Positions 11,591-23,945 of a stretch of 64,000 bases of DNA are shown in pieces. The stretch comes from Artemia franciscana. Its lineage: Eukaryota > Arthropoda > Branchiopoda > Anostraca > Artemiidae. The translations under genes and the position numbers were made by a program. The notes under the pieces are model-generated. The model had not been told where the DNA came from, did no database searches, and saw only the letters and a program-made list of their open reading frames with translations. The stretch lies in NCBI RefSeq assembly GCF_032884065.1, contig NC_088864.1, positions 18,666,409-18,730,408 of the forward strand, given 5' to 3'. Positions within the stretch are counted from its first letter, which is position 1, and the number at the start of each line of letters is the position of its first letter.

Positions 11591-12782
11591 TATATAATAA
11601 CAAATAATACACACACAAAAGAAAAAAAATCTCACTGTTCAGCATAGTAAAGTTTGATAATTATACATGATAGGCAACCTTTATTGAATAAAAACCAATG
11701 TAGTTTTTTTTTCTCAGCGAATTCATCGGTATGGCGCGCCACTGGTAAAAGAAAAAGGTAAAGAATACGGCATCGGATTTTACTATCCCTACCGGTGGTG
11801 CTGATGTCCCTTTCATGGCCCTTCTGCCAGGAAGTGTAATGGGGGAAGGCACCTCTGGATGAACTACTAAAGGAATCCAGATTCGAAACCTTTTACGTTC
11901 ATTTTTTTTTTTATAAGAGATGGCCAGATGTCTTGAACTGATATGCTGACATCATTTCTGAGTACATCTTGGAGAAGATTTGGCAATTTTCAATATTAAC
12001 TTCTTTTTTAAAAGCTCTGTAAAACCGTGAATTTGACATTTATGTTGCAAAGTATGAACTTAGTAAATCTTTCTTTTGTTTAGTTATCTAAAATTCAAAC
12101 TGAATGCATCATTTCAGCAATAAGTCACTGATTTTATTAAAACACCGTAAAATTGGAATTTAACGCTATGAAATGATGGTTGCAAAGTTAGATGCACCCT
12201 AATAAAGAACGAACTCTAGCTCATAGCAGTCAAAAATTTTATAACGTGTTGAAAAAAAACAAAACAAAAAAAAACTGTCAGGTGAAGAAGGATTGCCGTT
12301 TGAAGCTGATTCAGGAATGGTAACTACCATTTCCGTTAATCTTAATGGTCAAGGTCTATTTCGAAAACGAATTTGTTGACATTTTATAAAACAAGGAAAA
12401 TCACCTTTCGCATTGGAAGCAGTGATATTTCTTTTTTTTTTCTTTTTTTCTCTCGCCGCTAGTGGGGCAGTGAAACATCGTAGAGATGTTTAATGGCACA
12501 TTTGAAATGAAAGCATCCATCTCTAAGACAAAATCTGATCAAACATAAACAATGTCTAAATAAGTTTGTAAAAACGGCGAAAAATTTACGAAGTACGAAT
12601 AATTCTAAGCTTTAATGTTTCAAATCATGCGATTGAATAAAACAGTTAAGTAAAACTACGAAAATTATTTCGCTGATATTTTAATTAAAAAACGAAACAA
12701 CACTGCTTCACTCCAATTATGATACGTCTAAAATAGCATTAATTTAAAAAGCCTATTAACAAAATCCATCATTGGCACTTCT
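11591..12782 (-). other. Probable 3'UTR and downstream flank of Rab3-GEF
   Basis: No gene is recognised. On the minus strand, AATAAA polyadenylation signals occur at 12133-12138 (about 650 nt after the stop) and 11680-11685 (about 1.1 kb after it). Either could end the Rab3-GEF transcript; the sequence does not decide between them. Confidence 0.4.
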
Positions 12783-12854
12783 CTATTTCTTCTCTTGCAT
12801 ATTGGCAGCGACATACGAGAAAACGCACAGAACAGCATAACATATTTGATCAGC
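12783..12854 (-). CDS. Rab3-GEF: Rab3-GEF (MADD homologue), last coding exon
   Basis: The acceptor is ATATCTATTTTTCAG. The exon begins in phase 0 and encodes ADQICYAVLCVFSYVAANMQ followed by EKK and TAG. The ICY-(A/S)-VLC-(V/L)-FSYVAA core is the conserved C-terminus of MADD/Rab3-GEF proteins (human ...EICYSVLCLFSYVAA...). Family function, from established knowledge: a DENN-domain guanine nucleotide exchange factor that activates Rab3 (and Rab27) on synaptic and secretory vesicles; in vertebrates MADD also binds the TNF receptor. The conserved end is followed by only a short species-specific tail. The previous exon (19815-19861) also ends in phase 0, so the two join cleanly. Confidence 0.93.
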   Translation of the reverse strand, partial: ADQICYAVLCVFSYVAANMQEKK

Positions 12855-14128
12855 CTGAAAAATAGATATAATCATTGCCAAAGAGTTTTGTTTTTATTTC
12901 ACAGTTCTTGAACTGGACTTTTCCAATTGGCCAAAAGACTTATAAATAGCTTATTGACTAACACAACGCCCATCACACATAAAAGCCAAACTTTCGAATT
13001 AATATTCTACAATCGGTCTGCATTTTCTCCTGTCGACGGATACTCGATTAAGATGTTTGATTTTAGGGAAACTTGGTGATAGGAAATATTTTTCGGAGAT
13101 AGATTTTTCTTATTCGCCCTAAGTTGCCGATCTGGTCTTAAAAGTTATCTTGGACATTTCAGTAAAGAAAAAGAAATGTCATAGATCTTGTGTCGCTTTT
13201 CATGCTCCATTTTTTGCGCCAAACCAAAGAAAATGTAAAGAAAACAAAAATACAATGTGACAATCTTCTCGTCGTGCTCCTGACATTGGGAGGCACAAAC
13301 AGAGGCCCACTACTGCTAGCTGTGGCCACCGGTCTGCGCAGTGTCTGACAATGAGTTTGGATATTTCGTGGAATAGGCTTTGAGAATGGATGGACAAAAG
13401 CCAGTTATGGCTGTCAAAATCATGATGTGGGAGAATCAATCCCCTGGAGATATGAAGAGCAAATTGTAAAATAAAGGTTTTTCAAAATTCAAGCTTTAAT
13501 GAAAAAGGAGTCCATGTTAGAGTCAAAACTTCATCATAACTAAATTGTAGTGTAAAACTTTGATTCATTTCTTATAACCCGGAAAAGAAGTTCGTTTCAA
13601 CCGCTCGTAAAATCTTGTACAACTGTCGCTGTGCTGAAAAAAATGGAGCCTCATATCCAGAGATATTGTTAGATTCCATTCTGCGCCGCGCATGATTATT
13701 CAATTATTGGGCCTACACTAATCATGCAGCCCCAAGAATGGAAGTGGGTATTTTTGTCCCGTACACAAAAGTCAAAGCCAAAGCTTTATATTCAAATTCG
13801 CCACTTTCTTTACTTTATGTTGGTTACCTTGCTTTTTCCGATAGCACTCGCAAATACTGAATTGAATACCCAAGGATCACGGAAACCGGCCATTTTTTTA
13901 AGAGAGTTAAAAAAATTTAATGTTTATAGTTGCATGTTAGTGTTGCTTGGTCAGTTCTCTCGCCTCAGATCAAACCTTCCTTATTTTGTCTAAACAGAAA
14001 TACCCATTTAAAATTGTTATTTTCACCCTACTTGAACTAAACACTTTTGATACACACAATGGCTGATCATAGCCCACCCATAGCATATAAGTACCGAAAG
14101 AAGGACAGAACGATTTCTGCCCTTAAAA

Positions 14129-14185
14129 CACTTTACTCCCGTGTTTTAACACGGGAGTAAAGTGCCCTTTACTCCCGTGTTAAAA
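14129..14185. repeat. Two overlapping perfect hairpins sharing one arm
   Basis: Arm 1 (CACTTTACTCCCGTGTT, 14129-14145) pairs with 14148-14164. The middle arm, 14144-14162, also pairs perfectly over 19 bp with 14167-14185. The three arms therefore form two mutually exclusive hairpins with loops of 2 and 4 nt. No protein-coding context. Confidence 0.9.
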
Positions 14186-14311
14186 TTGTGCTTCAACTCT
14201 GCTGGTCTGCTTTCTGCTTTTCTTCAGCAAAAATAGGCCTGTTCTTTTAAACCGAATTGACTAATGCTTTGTGTTTACTTATGGTGATTAACAAATATTG
14301 ACTGACAAGAA

Positions 14312-14580
14312 ATGGTTGTGCATTCCTATGATAGCTTCAAAATAAGTTGTATTACAAACAAAATCGTATTCTGGAGCTATGTTACGGGGTTTAAATTCCC
14401 CCCCTCGAAATGGTTGTCCGGCTCGTAAAAACCTAATAAAAATGAATATGAACCAATTTTTGATGTTTTATTGTACCCCCCTTCCCTGAACAAATCCTGC
14501 ATACATCCTTGATTTGGAGCTAGACAAAATCTTAAAAAATCACTAAAAGGTACTTTATGATTGCCAATTTCCAAGAGAGA
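14312..14580 (+). repeat. Dispersed repeat 'A', copy 3
   Basis: Colinear with 6817-7095. The central C-run is reduced to about six bases. Here it lies in the last intron of Rab3-GEF, antisense to the gene. Confidence 0.7.
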
Positions 14581-15967
14581 CAAATAACTTTCAAGAGACA
14601 TAAAAAAAAAATTCAAGAGAGACAAATAACTCCGTCAATTCAAACTTGATTTGTCTTTTGTCAAAAATATTAATCCAGGAAAGAGAATACATAATTTTAA
14701 TATGCATTTTTTTTTTCAAGTATAATCTCTGTTGTTTTGTAAAAAAAAAACTTGCGGTTTTCGCAGCTTTTGCTTTGGCACCAGTTGCATACAGTTCAAT
14801 ATTCAGGACGGTTTCAGTAGTGCCTCTATTTGTACCTCCCACTTTCAGGAGCACGACGAGAAGATTGCGACCTCTATCTCCCAGATTTCATAACAACTAA
14901 TTTTAAAGTACCTCAAGCGCAGTTTTGATTCTCGAATTTGAACTTTTTCTGATGCAGAGCTATTGCCAAGCTCTTAGCTGGGTGGTTTTTATCCAGTCGG
15001 TTGGATCTGATCCAAAAAAGCTATCTGCCATCTTCGCTGATAAAACCCTTTCAAATATAGTAAGTTAGGCAGCTTCATCAGTTTCTATAGGCAAAAGAGA
15101 TTTTCTTCAAGACATCAAGCCCCTAAGATCAATTCATGGTACACTTACCTATGGTGCTAGACTTTGCCAGGAACAGTAAAGCATTCATTCAATTTTTCCT
15201 AGTTGTTCAGGGAAAGAGAAAAGTTCCTTCGAAGGAGATCTATTCCGCTTATATACTACCTACACAGTTCTAGAGGCAGGAGTATTCTCCAGTTGAAGGA
15301 GGATTTGAAGATAGGTCATTTCTTCCAGTCTAACTTCTATTTTAGTTTCACCTACATGTATTTCCCCCCTCCTCCAACAATCTTTAACTAAGATATTGTT
15401 ACTTTATAAAGACAAACTTTAATATTTTTTTTTAGACCAAATTTCCTAACTTACACAATTATTCCATCAAATTACTAATATCTTTCACATGATTCAGTTT
15501 TTTCTGTTTTTTTTTATGATAATCTACTTTCCCCAAAATCGCATTTTTTTTTAAAGCTTTCTAATTAAAAACTCGCTCACTAAAAGCCGAAGTAAAAAAT
15601 AGCGACGAGTTTTTCAGCATCTGTTTCTATTCCCTTTTGGAGATCCTTCAAGAGTTCTCAGTTAATTTAAACACTTAAGGGAACCTCTAAAAATACTGAT
15701 AGAATTCGTTATAGTTTAAAAGTACGCTAAACTTGCGTTGAATATTAATTTGTTTTCCCTCGTCTTTAAATGTTAAAAAATAAAAATTTAAAAGTGATAA
15801 AGTAATTTATTAAAGTTTTTCCATATGTTTTTTTTGCAATTTAGTAGAAGCAAATTTTGAAACATAATTTAATTATTTATCACTAAAAAAGAAAAAAAAA
15901 TGCAACACAAGCATCCGCAGTCCAAAGCAGCGGTGCTGATGGCTTTCATGGCTTTCATGATGGCTGA

Positions 15968-15999
15968 TGTACTTCTATGGCTTTCAGCCATGAAGTACA
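15968..15999. repeat. Short imperfect hairpin
   Basis: TGTACTTC pairs with GAAGTACA and, after a one-base bulge, ATGGCT pairs with AGCCAT around a TTC loop. It is embedded in a stretch with repeated GGCTTTCATGATGGC words, so slippage may have created it. Confidence 0.7.
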
Positions 16000-17296
16000 G
16001 TGTGGTTGGGGGGTCAGCTACCACTATGAAATAATATAGGCTACTTATGTTGATGCAAATATTAGGAGGTTGGGCTTGTCGTTTAATCAATAAGACTTGC
16101 TAAAAAGAACAAACTCAGGGGAATTTTGGGGGAGGAGGGATTCTAGCATCCAAAAAGTGATTTAGAGACTGAAATTTCATTAAAATAATTTTAAAAAAAT
16201 AGCATTTTTTTTACAACTAAATTGTGACAACTAAAATCTGAAGATTTTACAATGTCAACGATTGTTTTTCATTTCAAATAATTATAAGTTTTTCTCTTTC
16301 TTTACTTCAGGTCACTTAGAAATAAATGACATTTTAATAAAGAAATAATATTCAAAATCAAGGATCATGTGAAAATTAAGCCCACAAAGGAGTGAGTTTA
16401 AATCATAAATATTGAAAATAAGTTCACCCCCCCCCAAAAAAAAGAAGAAATTCCTCTTTCATTAAATCCATTAACATTTCCAAAATGACATGACAATTAG
16501 CTAGGTGTTTTCACTATCCCTTTTTGAAAAAAAAAATGTAGAAACCCAATTTAGTTATTGACCAGAAGGCAAGAATACACCTGTTAGATGTTAAGTGTTA
16601 TTAGGTGGAATGTGTATCTTCTACAGCAAGAGAGATGAAACGAAATATAGACAAAAAATAAAGACCGTAGAGGGAAAAAAAATAGCACGAAATTCAAAAC
16701 TGAGCTTACACAAAGAATAATGCTCAAAGAATAGAGTCGACAAAGGTTTCAAAATATACATTACTTTATGTTGAAAATCCGTTCTAAAATGGCAACAGTC
16801 GACATTTTAGTACTATTAGTTACGATCTATGCAATTGATTTTTGCTATTATTTTTCCTAGATACAGATTATGAAGCCAAATTTGATTTTAGGCCAGAATG
16901 CAAGAATATCATTGTTACGTGTCAATTACAAGATAGAATCGTCTTTAAACCAATTAAAAATAGAACAATAAAAAGAGAATATACAAAATCAAAAATGTAG
17001 AAGGAAAGCGTTACATACGCTGCTCAATAGCATTCATAGAAACGCAAGTGAAAACTTCCCCCAAGTAAGGGGGAGGGGTATTTTCACTCCTAAAAAACAA
17101 TTTAGAAATCAATTTTTTTAATCATCTATATAGATCAAACTACTTAACCAACTAATTTGTGTAAAGTTTTAAGTCTAGAACTGTTACAAGCTAATCGTTA
17201 ATAGTTAGGGAATGTCTTAAACAATGAGAGATAGAATAAAAATAAAATAAGAAATTACAAAAACAAAATTGTAGAGGATAAAAAGGGTCACATACC

Positions 17297-17358
17297 AAGC
17301 TCCAGTGCAGTCTGAATGACTTCTTCAGAACATTGTGTTAAGCAAACAGAAAATACTC
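17297..17358 (-). other. Exon-like segment in the last Rab3-GEF intron (uncertain)
   Basis: A 62-nt minus-strand segment has a good acceptor (CTTTCTGTACACAG) and donor (CTTG|GTATGT). In one frame it reads VFSVCLTQCSEEVIQTALEL. In the phase left by the preceding Rab3-GEF exon (phase 0) it would instead add SIFCLLNTMF and a stop. It could be an alternative terminal or poison exon, or chance. No homologue is recognised. Confidence 0.2.
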
Positions 17359-19316
17359 TGTGTACAGAAAGTGCGATAGAATGTGACTTGAAAGGAGAAG
17401 AAATAAATACAAAGTAATTATCAAAATTGCATGCAAAGCTGAAGAAGTGACATCAATTTAAACTCAAAATTACAGAAGAGAAAGTATTAATAACACCAAA
17501 AGCAAATTGCTGGTATACAATTTTGATTTCACTAATGTAGGGAATGATCTACTAATGACCCCCTTCCACACCTTATTTTTAATATTGCACTACAATAAGC
17601 GTTAATTTATGGTGACTACCTTGAAATCACCATTGTTAATGATAATACCTAAGAACTAACAGTTTTTCTTTTTCTTAATCTTTTTCTCCCAGAATTCTAC
17701 AAATCACACTATAAAATATTGTCATTGGCTTCTTTATTCTCTGAGATATAACCTTTATAAGTTATTCAGGTCCTGTATCTCTAACTGCTAGTTTACTTTA
17801 GATGTTTCCAGATCCTATTGGTTATTGGTAAATGAAACACTTCTTGAAACTATTAATTTTTTAAAGTCAATACAAAAAATTAATTTATTAAAAATTTACT
17901 AAACAAAAGAAAGCTATTGGTAAATGATAAATTTGAAATTACGAACTGACCCTTAGCCAACCTGTTAGCTTTTTGTTACACTCAAAAATGGTTTCATTAA
18001 AGCACTAGCAAGACTTTAGTGTAAAGAGTAGGTTGTAAGCGGGGCAGCTCCCTTTGATTGTTAATGTTGCTCTTGACTTTCGTTTACAAAATCGTTTGTT
18101 TTTTATTCCATTGCAAATAACATGACGAAGGTATTTGTCAGGCTTGTTTCAAGTGTCCACTACCATCTAGTACAAGAGGGAGTTTACCCGACCATGGTAA
18201 TGCTGACCTAATGTTTTCTGTTCTAGCTTCAATAACGCCAAAGCACATAGTCACCTTTGATAATTTTATTATTCAACTTATTGAAACTATCCCATTTCAT
18301 GAGGTCCCTGATTTTGATAAGTTTTCTTTATATATATTTTTATATCCTCATTTTCCAGCGTTATTTGGATAATTTTAGCATTGTGTCTTAATTTTAGCTT
18401 TTGCTTCATTTATTATAATTGTTTATAATATTATAATATGCATTATTAGTTGACAAGTGAAGCAACACTATTATTAATTCTATTTTTCTGGCAATATTAA
18501 CTAAGTTCTCAGGGATGGAATTTTCATTATTAATTTTACTCCATCATAAAGACGGATGCGTTAGATGTAAAGAACGGGCTCTCTTAAGTCATGTGTTCAT
18601 TTGCCTAATTCAGACAAAGCATCAGATTTAGTGAATAATAATGCACGCTATGATGGGGTGAGAGTAAACCGCCCTATTAGTGCACCCTGATTGGTCAATC
18701 AGGTCAACACCACTCGGCTAACATCACCCGAAAAAGGCAAAAGAGAAAAGGCTCAGAACCAGTGTTGTCACCTCATGTGATTTATCACTATTTCTAGTGA
18801 TTTTTTTATATTGACAAAAACCAACGAAAAAAAATCAACAAAAAAATCAACAAAAAATCCTGAAAATCTAGTGATTTCTATGTCACCGAGCGGTAACCTT
18901 GTCACAACCCAGTTAGTATCTTCTCACGACTTTGTTTATTATGCGTCCGCTATTTTAGATTTAACATTTTCTGTATTTTTCCGTTTATTAATATATAAAA
19001 AACTGAAATTAACGATAATTTTGAAAATAAAACATTAACTTTGGCAATAAAAGAATTTTAGACCGGGCTATGTTCTTTCAGTAGACCAGTTCATTACTTC
19101 CAGGACGACAAAAAATAATAATAATACAAGACAATAAAAAAAAGAATAATAAAAATAAAGCAGACGAGTACGTATTTAATTCTAAAAAAGAAACAAAAAT
19201 AAAATTTCATTTTAGGAAACTTAGGCAAATACAAAACGCCAAAATTAAAATTCAAAACGTTCCTAAACATGATTTGTATTTTAAAAGCATCATTAAATTT
19301 TGACAAACAATTAAGA

Positions 19317-19814
19317 TTTTCCCAGCTAAAAAGTATCCTAATTCCATGGTCTCTGGGTCCTAAAACTAAGAACCTGGTAATGATGATATTTTATCTTTTT
19401 AAGATTTTTTTTCCCGCAATTTCTTTATTTTTATTCCTTTCCATATATTTTTCTTACTTCTTTTTTTAAAAAAAAGTCTAATTTCCTGACAATTAAGTTT
19501 TGGATTGATGACATTAGTTAAGAACGATTTATTTGCTTCACTTAAGAAGTGACAGAAAAGAAGGACAAATAAAATGCCTTTACCCTCTTTCCCCAGCTAA
19601 TTTTCCCAGCTAAAAAGTATCCCAAATCCATGGTCTCTGACTCCTAGAACTAAGAACCTGGTAGGCTAATGATAATATTTTATTTTTTTTAATATTTTTT
19701 ACGTAATTACTTTATTTTTATTTATTTTTTATATTTTTTTATATTTTTATTTTATACGATTTATTCATTTCACTAAAGAAGTGAGAGAAAAGAAGGACAA
19801 ATAAAATGCCTTAC
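19317..19814. repeat. Direct tandem duplication (~285-bp period) ending at a splice donor
   Basis: Copy 1 (about 19317-19585) and copy 2 (about 19603-19814) both start TTTTCCCAGCTAAAAAGTAT, share CCATGGTCTCTG and AACTAAGAACCTGGTA, and end AAGGACAAATAAAATGCCTT. Copy 2 ends exactly at the minus-strand donor of the Rab3-GEF exon at 19815. Copy 1 therefore duplicates intron sequence up to the splice site but lacks the exon. Confidence 0.85.
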
Positions 19815-19861
19815 CATTGAGGACTGATAACGTCTTTGTGTAACTTGCCGTGTTTTTGGAT
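19815..19861 (-). CDS. Rab3-GEF: Rab3-GEF exon (47 nt)
   Basis: The acceptor is ATTTTTGTTGCAG and the donor CAATG|GTAAGG. The leading AT joins the A left by exon 25202-25274 to make AAT (Asn). Fifteen codons follow, PKTRQVTQRRYQSSM. This matches the segment between FVLEEF and the ICY motif in MADD proteins (human V-P-E-I-K-E-V-V-S-H-K-Y-K-T-P-M). The exon ends in phase 0, agreeing with the terminal exon at 12854. Its small size explains why it is invisible as an open frame. Confidence 0.92.
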
Positions 19862-22209
19862 CTGCAACAAAAATAGTTGTAAAGAATATCAAACTGAATA
19901 TTAATATTAAAGCTAATTTAATTCGCCAGAAGAATATAACATAGTTTTTCAGGTAATTCTAACAGTCTTGACACACTTCGACTGTAATTATAGCTATTAA
20001 AAATTGCTTACTCTTCAAGAGGAATAGCACTAATAATAATATTAATAATTTATTCATAAGAATTCAACAAGGGCCTTGACAAAACGAATAAAAAATAAAC
20101 CAACAAGCAACAGTACTTAATATTTAAACAAGAAAAACCTATTTTTTTCCACATTCCGCACAGACAAGTAGACTTACCATATATGAGAAGAAACAACAAC
20201 GCGTCACGAATAGATTAGCAAACTCTCTTGTTTCCTATTTTATTCCTCCATCTATCGAGCAACTTTTTTTTTCTTTGCGTTTTTTTTTTGGCGTAGCTTA
20301 ATGTTTTTTTTTTAAGTGCTGCGATAACTTTTTGAATTAGTGAATATGAATACAAGAAAAAAAAAAATCAAATTCTTACACAAAAAATACAATCGTCATA
20401 GACCTAGAGAAAACAGCTCTATGGTTTATTTTCATAAACATTTGTTAAAACCGTTTATTATTATTAATAAATAGAGCTTTTATTAAAAGCTCTATGGTTT
20501 GGTCCAACTCCTAGGAAATTTCTCAAGCCTTAGAATTTCCTGAAAATTCTTTTTTCCTTATTCTTATCCAATTAGTTCTAGCAAAAAACCTATTCCCAAA
20601 AATGTATTACTTAAATCTACCAATTCTTTGTATTCTCCTACAAAATGCAAGAATTTTTCACCAATACCCTTACAAATTGGGCGAATGTAAGGACCCTTTT
20701 TCTGCCCGGCCCATATACTTCATTCGACCTCGAATTGATAATTCGCCCCTCTCATGAGGAAAAATTATTTTAATTTATGTGATAGGATATCAAACATAGA
20801 AATTTCCGAGTTGCAAATCAGTTTCTAAGAAAATTTCTGTTTTTGTAAAAACAGGAAACAGGGAATTCCAGGAAAAAAGAAACAGGAAAACAGAAAACTG
20901 GAACAACAAGATCGGTTTAATATCTTAGTAGTGGACTAGTTTATAAAAGCATTTTTGATACATAAAATATATTCGCCAATCAATTTTTCTAAAATATACT
21001 TTTACCACGATTTTATAAAAAGTATTCTGAATATTAGATAAAAAATGAAGAACAGTGGAATAGTTTTGCCTATATTGTGTTTTCCAGATCCCTGGAATGA
21101 TTAAGATGCGTAAAAAAGTATAATATTGCATTCCTTTTTGTTCATGGGACAGTTCAAATTACTTATAATTTCGTGTTACCAATTGTTTTGGAACGAGGGT
21201 AGCATATAATTTGTTATCATTAATGACAGTGGTTTGTCGTGATGTTTTTATATTTTGTCGATTTTGAGTTCAGTTTATGTTTTTTATTAAGAGAAATTCA
21301 ATATTAAACTTCTTACTTTTGTGAAGTGTTCATATTTTAGCTTCTCGTCTGCCTTACAGGTTCTAAGAAGTTTGACAATGTTTTGATGTAGGACAATATT
21401 CCTATTTTGTTGAGATATCTTCTGCGAGAGAAAATATCTAGTGATACAACTCTAGAAGTTGATCAAGTTTTTCGAGTGTAGATCACCGTTCGGAAATACC
21501 AGAAGCCCCCTCCCCCTCAAATATTGAACCGAGTTCTGGGGTTTTTAAGTGATATGTAAATTGAGAAGTCAATAGGAGAGTTTCCAAGACAGGTCTCTTA
21601 TTCCACATAGGATCCAGTAAGTTAGAAGGATCTAACCGTACTGGTCGTAGTTTGTTTCGGTTTTTTGACATAGAGTGTAAACGGAGATTCTCAGTAGAAG
21701 TTCATGCCCCAACATTTACCATCTAATACTGGTGGCAACCTTTAATGTCTCCAATTTTATTAATGGATGATTTTTCAATTGTTCAATTTTTGTCCATGTC
21801 AATTTAGAATTGTAAGATATAGCCATTGCTACTCGTCCTGAATATCCCCGCTCTATCAACTTCGTTTCGTGAAAAAAGATGTCGTCATTACGAATGATAA
21901 GAAATAAACTGAAACAATTCTTCTAAATAAAACAGGCACTGTATGTCATTTTAGTTCCAAATAACACTCGAGTCCAAGTCACTGTTTAGTCACACCTTTT
22001 AATAATAGCAAAATCACACCCGGATGCGGTGTTGATAAATCAAGCACATTCTTCATATTAAACGTTTCAACATGGAGCTTACACATAAGCTTACATATTG
22101 TGTCCCTCAATTCTTTTAGATCAATTTGTGAACGTTCGTAGAAAATATGTTTAACTTACGATAAATTGCTATATTACATTTTTACATTGATGATATATTA
22201 TAATAAACT

Positions 22210-23690
22210 GTTGTTTTTATTCACGTATGTTTCCTGTAGTTATAGAAGTTTGGAAGAATAGGAAGATAGGTTTGCGAACCAAGATTAGGAAGATGTTGGA
22301 AGACCAAGATTAGGAAAATATAAAGCAACAGAGATGACAGTGGTCTAGTATGGTTCTGAAGTACGGGTGCTTTAGAAGAAGAAGGAGGATTTGTAAGATA
22401 TTTTCCTGACGAAAATACGTTAACGATATGTTATTATAATTATTTTTTTTAAATCGTGTATATTTTCTGTAGTCATGTTCAAGATTTTTTTTCACAGTTA
22501 AGAAAATTTTTGAAGGATAAGAAGATAGGTCTGTGAATCAGGATTAGGAAGATCAAGGAAGACCAAGATTAGGAATATAGGAAGCTATGACGCTACAGTG
22601 CTGACGGTGGTCAAGCATGGCTCTGAAGCACGGACGCTTCAGAAGACGAAGGGGATTTGCTAGATATTTTCCAGATGAAAATATGTTAGCGAGAAGCTAT
22701 AATAAATTGTTGTTTTTATTCGCGTTAACATTCTTTAGCGATGCCCAAGATTTTTTTTCATTGTTAAGAAAATTTTAGAAGAATTAGAAAGAAGCAATAT
22801 TAGGAAGATCTTAGAAGACCAATATTAGGAAAATATAAAGCAACAGAGATGATAATGATCTAGCATGGTTCTGAAGAACGGGCGGTTCAGAAGACGAAGG
22901 AGGATTTGTAAGGTATTTTCCAGATGAAAATATGTTAATGATAAATTACAATATTTTTTTTTTAATCGTGTATTTTTTTTTGTAGTCATGTGAAAGGTTT
23001 TCTTTTTCACAGTTTAGAAAATTTTGGAGGGATAAGAAGATAGGTCTGTGAGCCAGGATTAGGAAGATACTGGAAGACCAATATTAGGAAGCTATGAAGC
23101 TACAGTGGTGACGGTGGTCAAGAATGGCTCTGGAGCACGGACGCTTCATAAGATGAAGGGGGATTTTCTAGATATTTTCCAGAAGAAAATATGTTAGCGA
23201 GAACCTACAATAAATTGTTGTTTTTATTCGCGTATATATTCTTTAGCGATGCCCAAGATTTTTTTTTTTCATTGTTAAGAAAAGTTTGGAAGAACTAGAA
23301 AGAAGCAATATTAGGAAGATCTTCGGATACCAAGATTAGGAAGACAGGAAGTTATAAAGCTACTGTCAAGTATGGTTCTGAAGCGAAGGAGAATTTCCAA
23401 GATATTTTCCAGATGGAAATATGTTAGCAAAAAGCAATAATAAATAGTTGTTTTTATTCGCAAATATTTTCTTTTAGCGATGCCAAAGATTTTTTTTTTT
23501 CATTGTTAAAAAAAGTTTGGAAGGATAGAAAGAACCAATAGTAGGAAGATCTTGGGAGACCGAGATTAGGAAGATAGGAAGGTACAGTAATGACAGCGGT
23601 CAAGTATGGTTCTGAAGGGCGGGCGCTTCAGAAGACGAAGGAGGGTTTGTTGGATATTTTCCAGAGAAATTGTCAACTGTTTGTCTTTGG
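22210..23690. repeat. Six-unit tandem array with ~250-bp period and higher-order alternation
   Basis: The landmark 'ATGG(T/C)TCTG(A/G)AG' recurs near 22351, 22619, 22867, 23126, 23374 and 23608 (spacings 268, 248, 259, 248, 234). Every unit also carries a TTGTTTTTATTCGCG-like block and 'GAAGACCAAGATTAGGAA'. Units 1 and 3 resemble each other most, as do units 2 and 4, so the array was partly built from ~515-bp dimers. The paired minus-strand frames at 22310-22495 and 22825-23010 are a by-product of this and are not genes. Confidence 0.9.
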
Positions 23691-23945
23691 TGCCCATTCG
23701 ACTAGCCGTATTTAAAACAGCAAGTTGTACAAAAAAAAGTGGTTCTATCCCACTTTCTAGGGCTATAATAAAAAAAAGTTGAGATGGCTAGGACACAAAA
23801 AGCAGGTTTTTTTCTTGGATAGGCAAAAAGAAAAGTGGAAAGTTTTTGAGTGAGGTGGGAAAAGGTCATCAGAAAGGTTTAAAAAGACTGCAACTTCATG
23901 AGAGAAAGCAAAGAGGGAAGGCTTTGAAGAGTGTTGGGGTATACA
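23690..23945 (+). pseudogene. Decayed 3' end of an RTE-like non-LTR element
   Basis: The plus strand reads KLRWLGHKKQ followed by a Lys/Gly-rich segment, and upstream LYKKKW. This resembles the LYKKSVSTPFYRAILRERLR and LRWLGH region of the element at 59026-59379. Stops interrupt it. It directly follows the tandem array, which may have grown next to it. Confidence 0.5.

Larger units (their letters stand above)
12855..19814 (-). other. Last intron of Rab3-GEF
   Basis: A 6,960-bp intron (GTAAGG donor, TTTTTCAG acceptor). It contains the overlapping hairpins at 14129-14185, a dispersed repeat 'A' copy (14312-14580), a short hairpin at 15968-15999, weakly repeated ~330-bp blocks at about 16560-17480 with an exon-like segment at 17297-17358, and a tandem duplication ending at the exon donor (19317-19814). 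No gene of its own was recognised. Confidence 0.6.

Noticed and set aside
22210..23690. Regularly spaced repeats, considered as a CRISPR array
   Set aside because: Units are ~250 bp and repeated along their whole length, with no short repeat/unique spacer pattern, in a eukaryotic intron.
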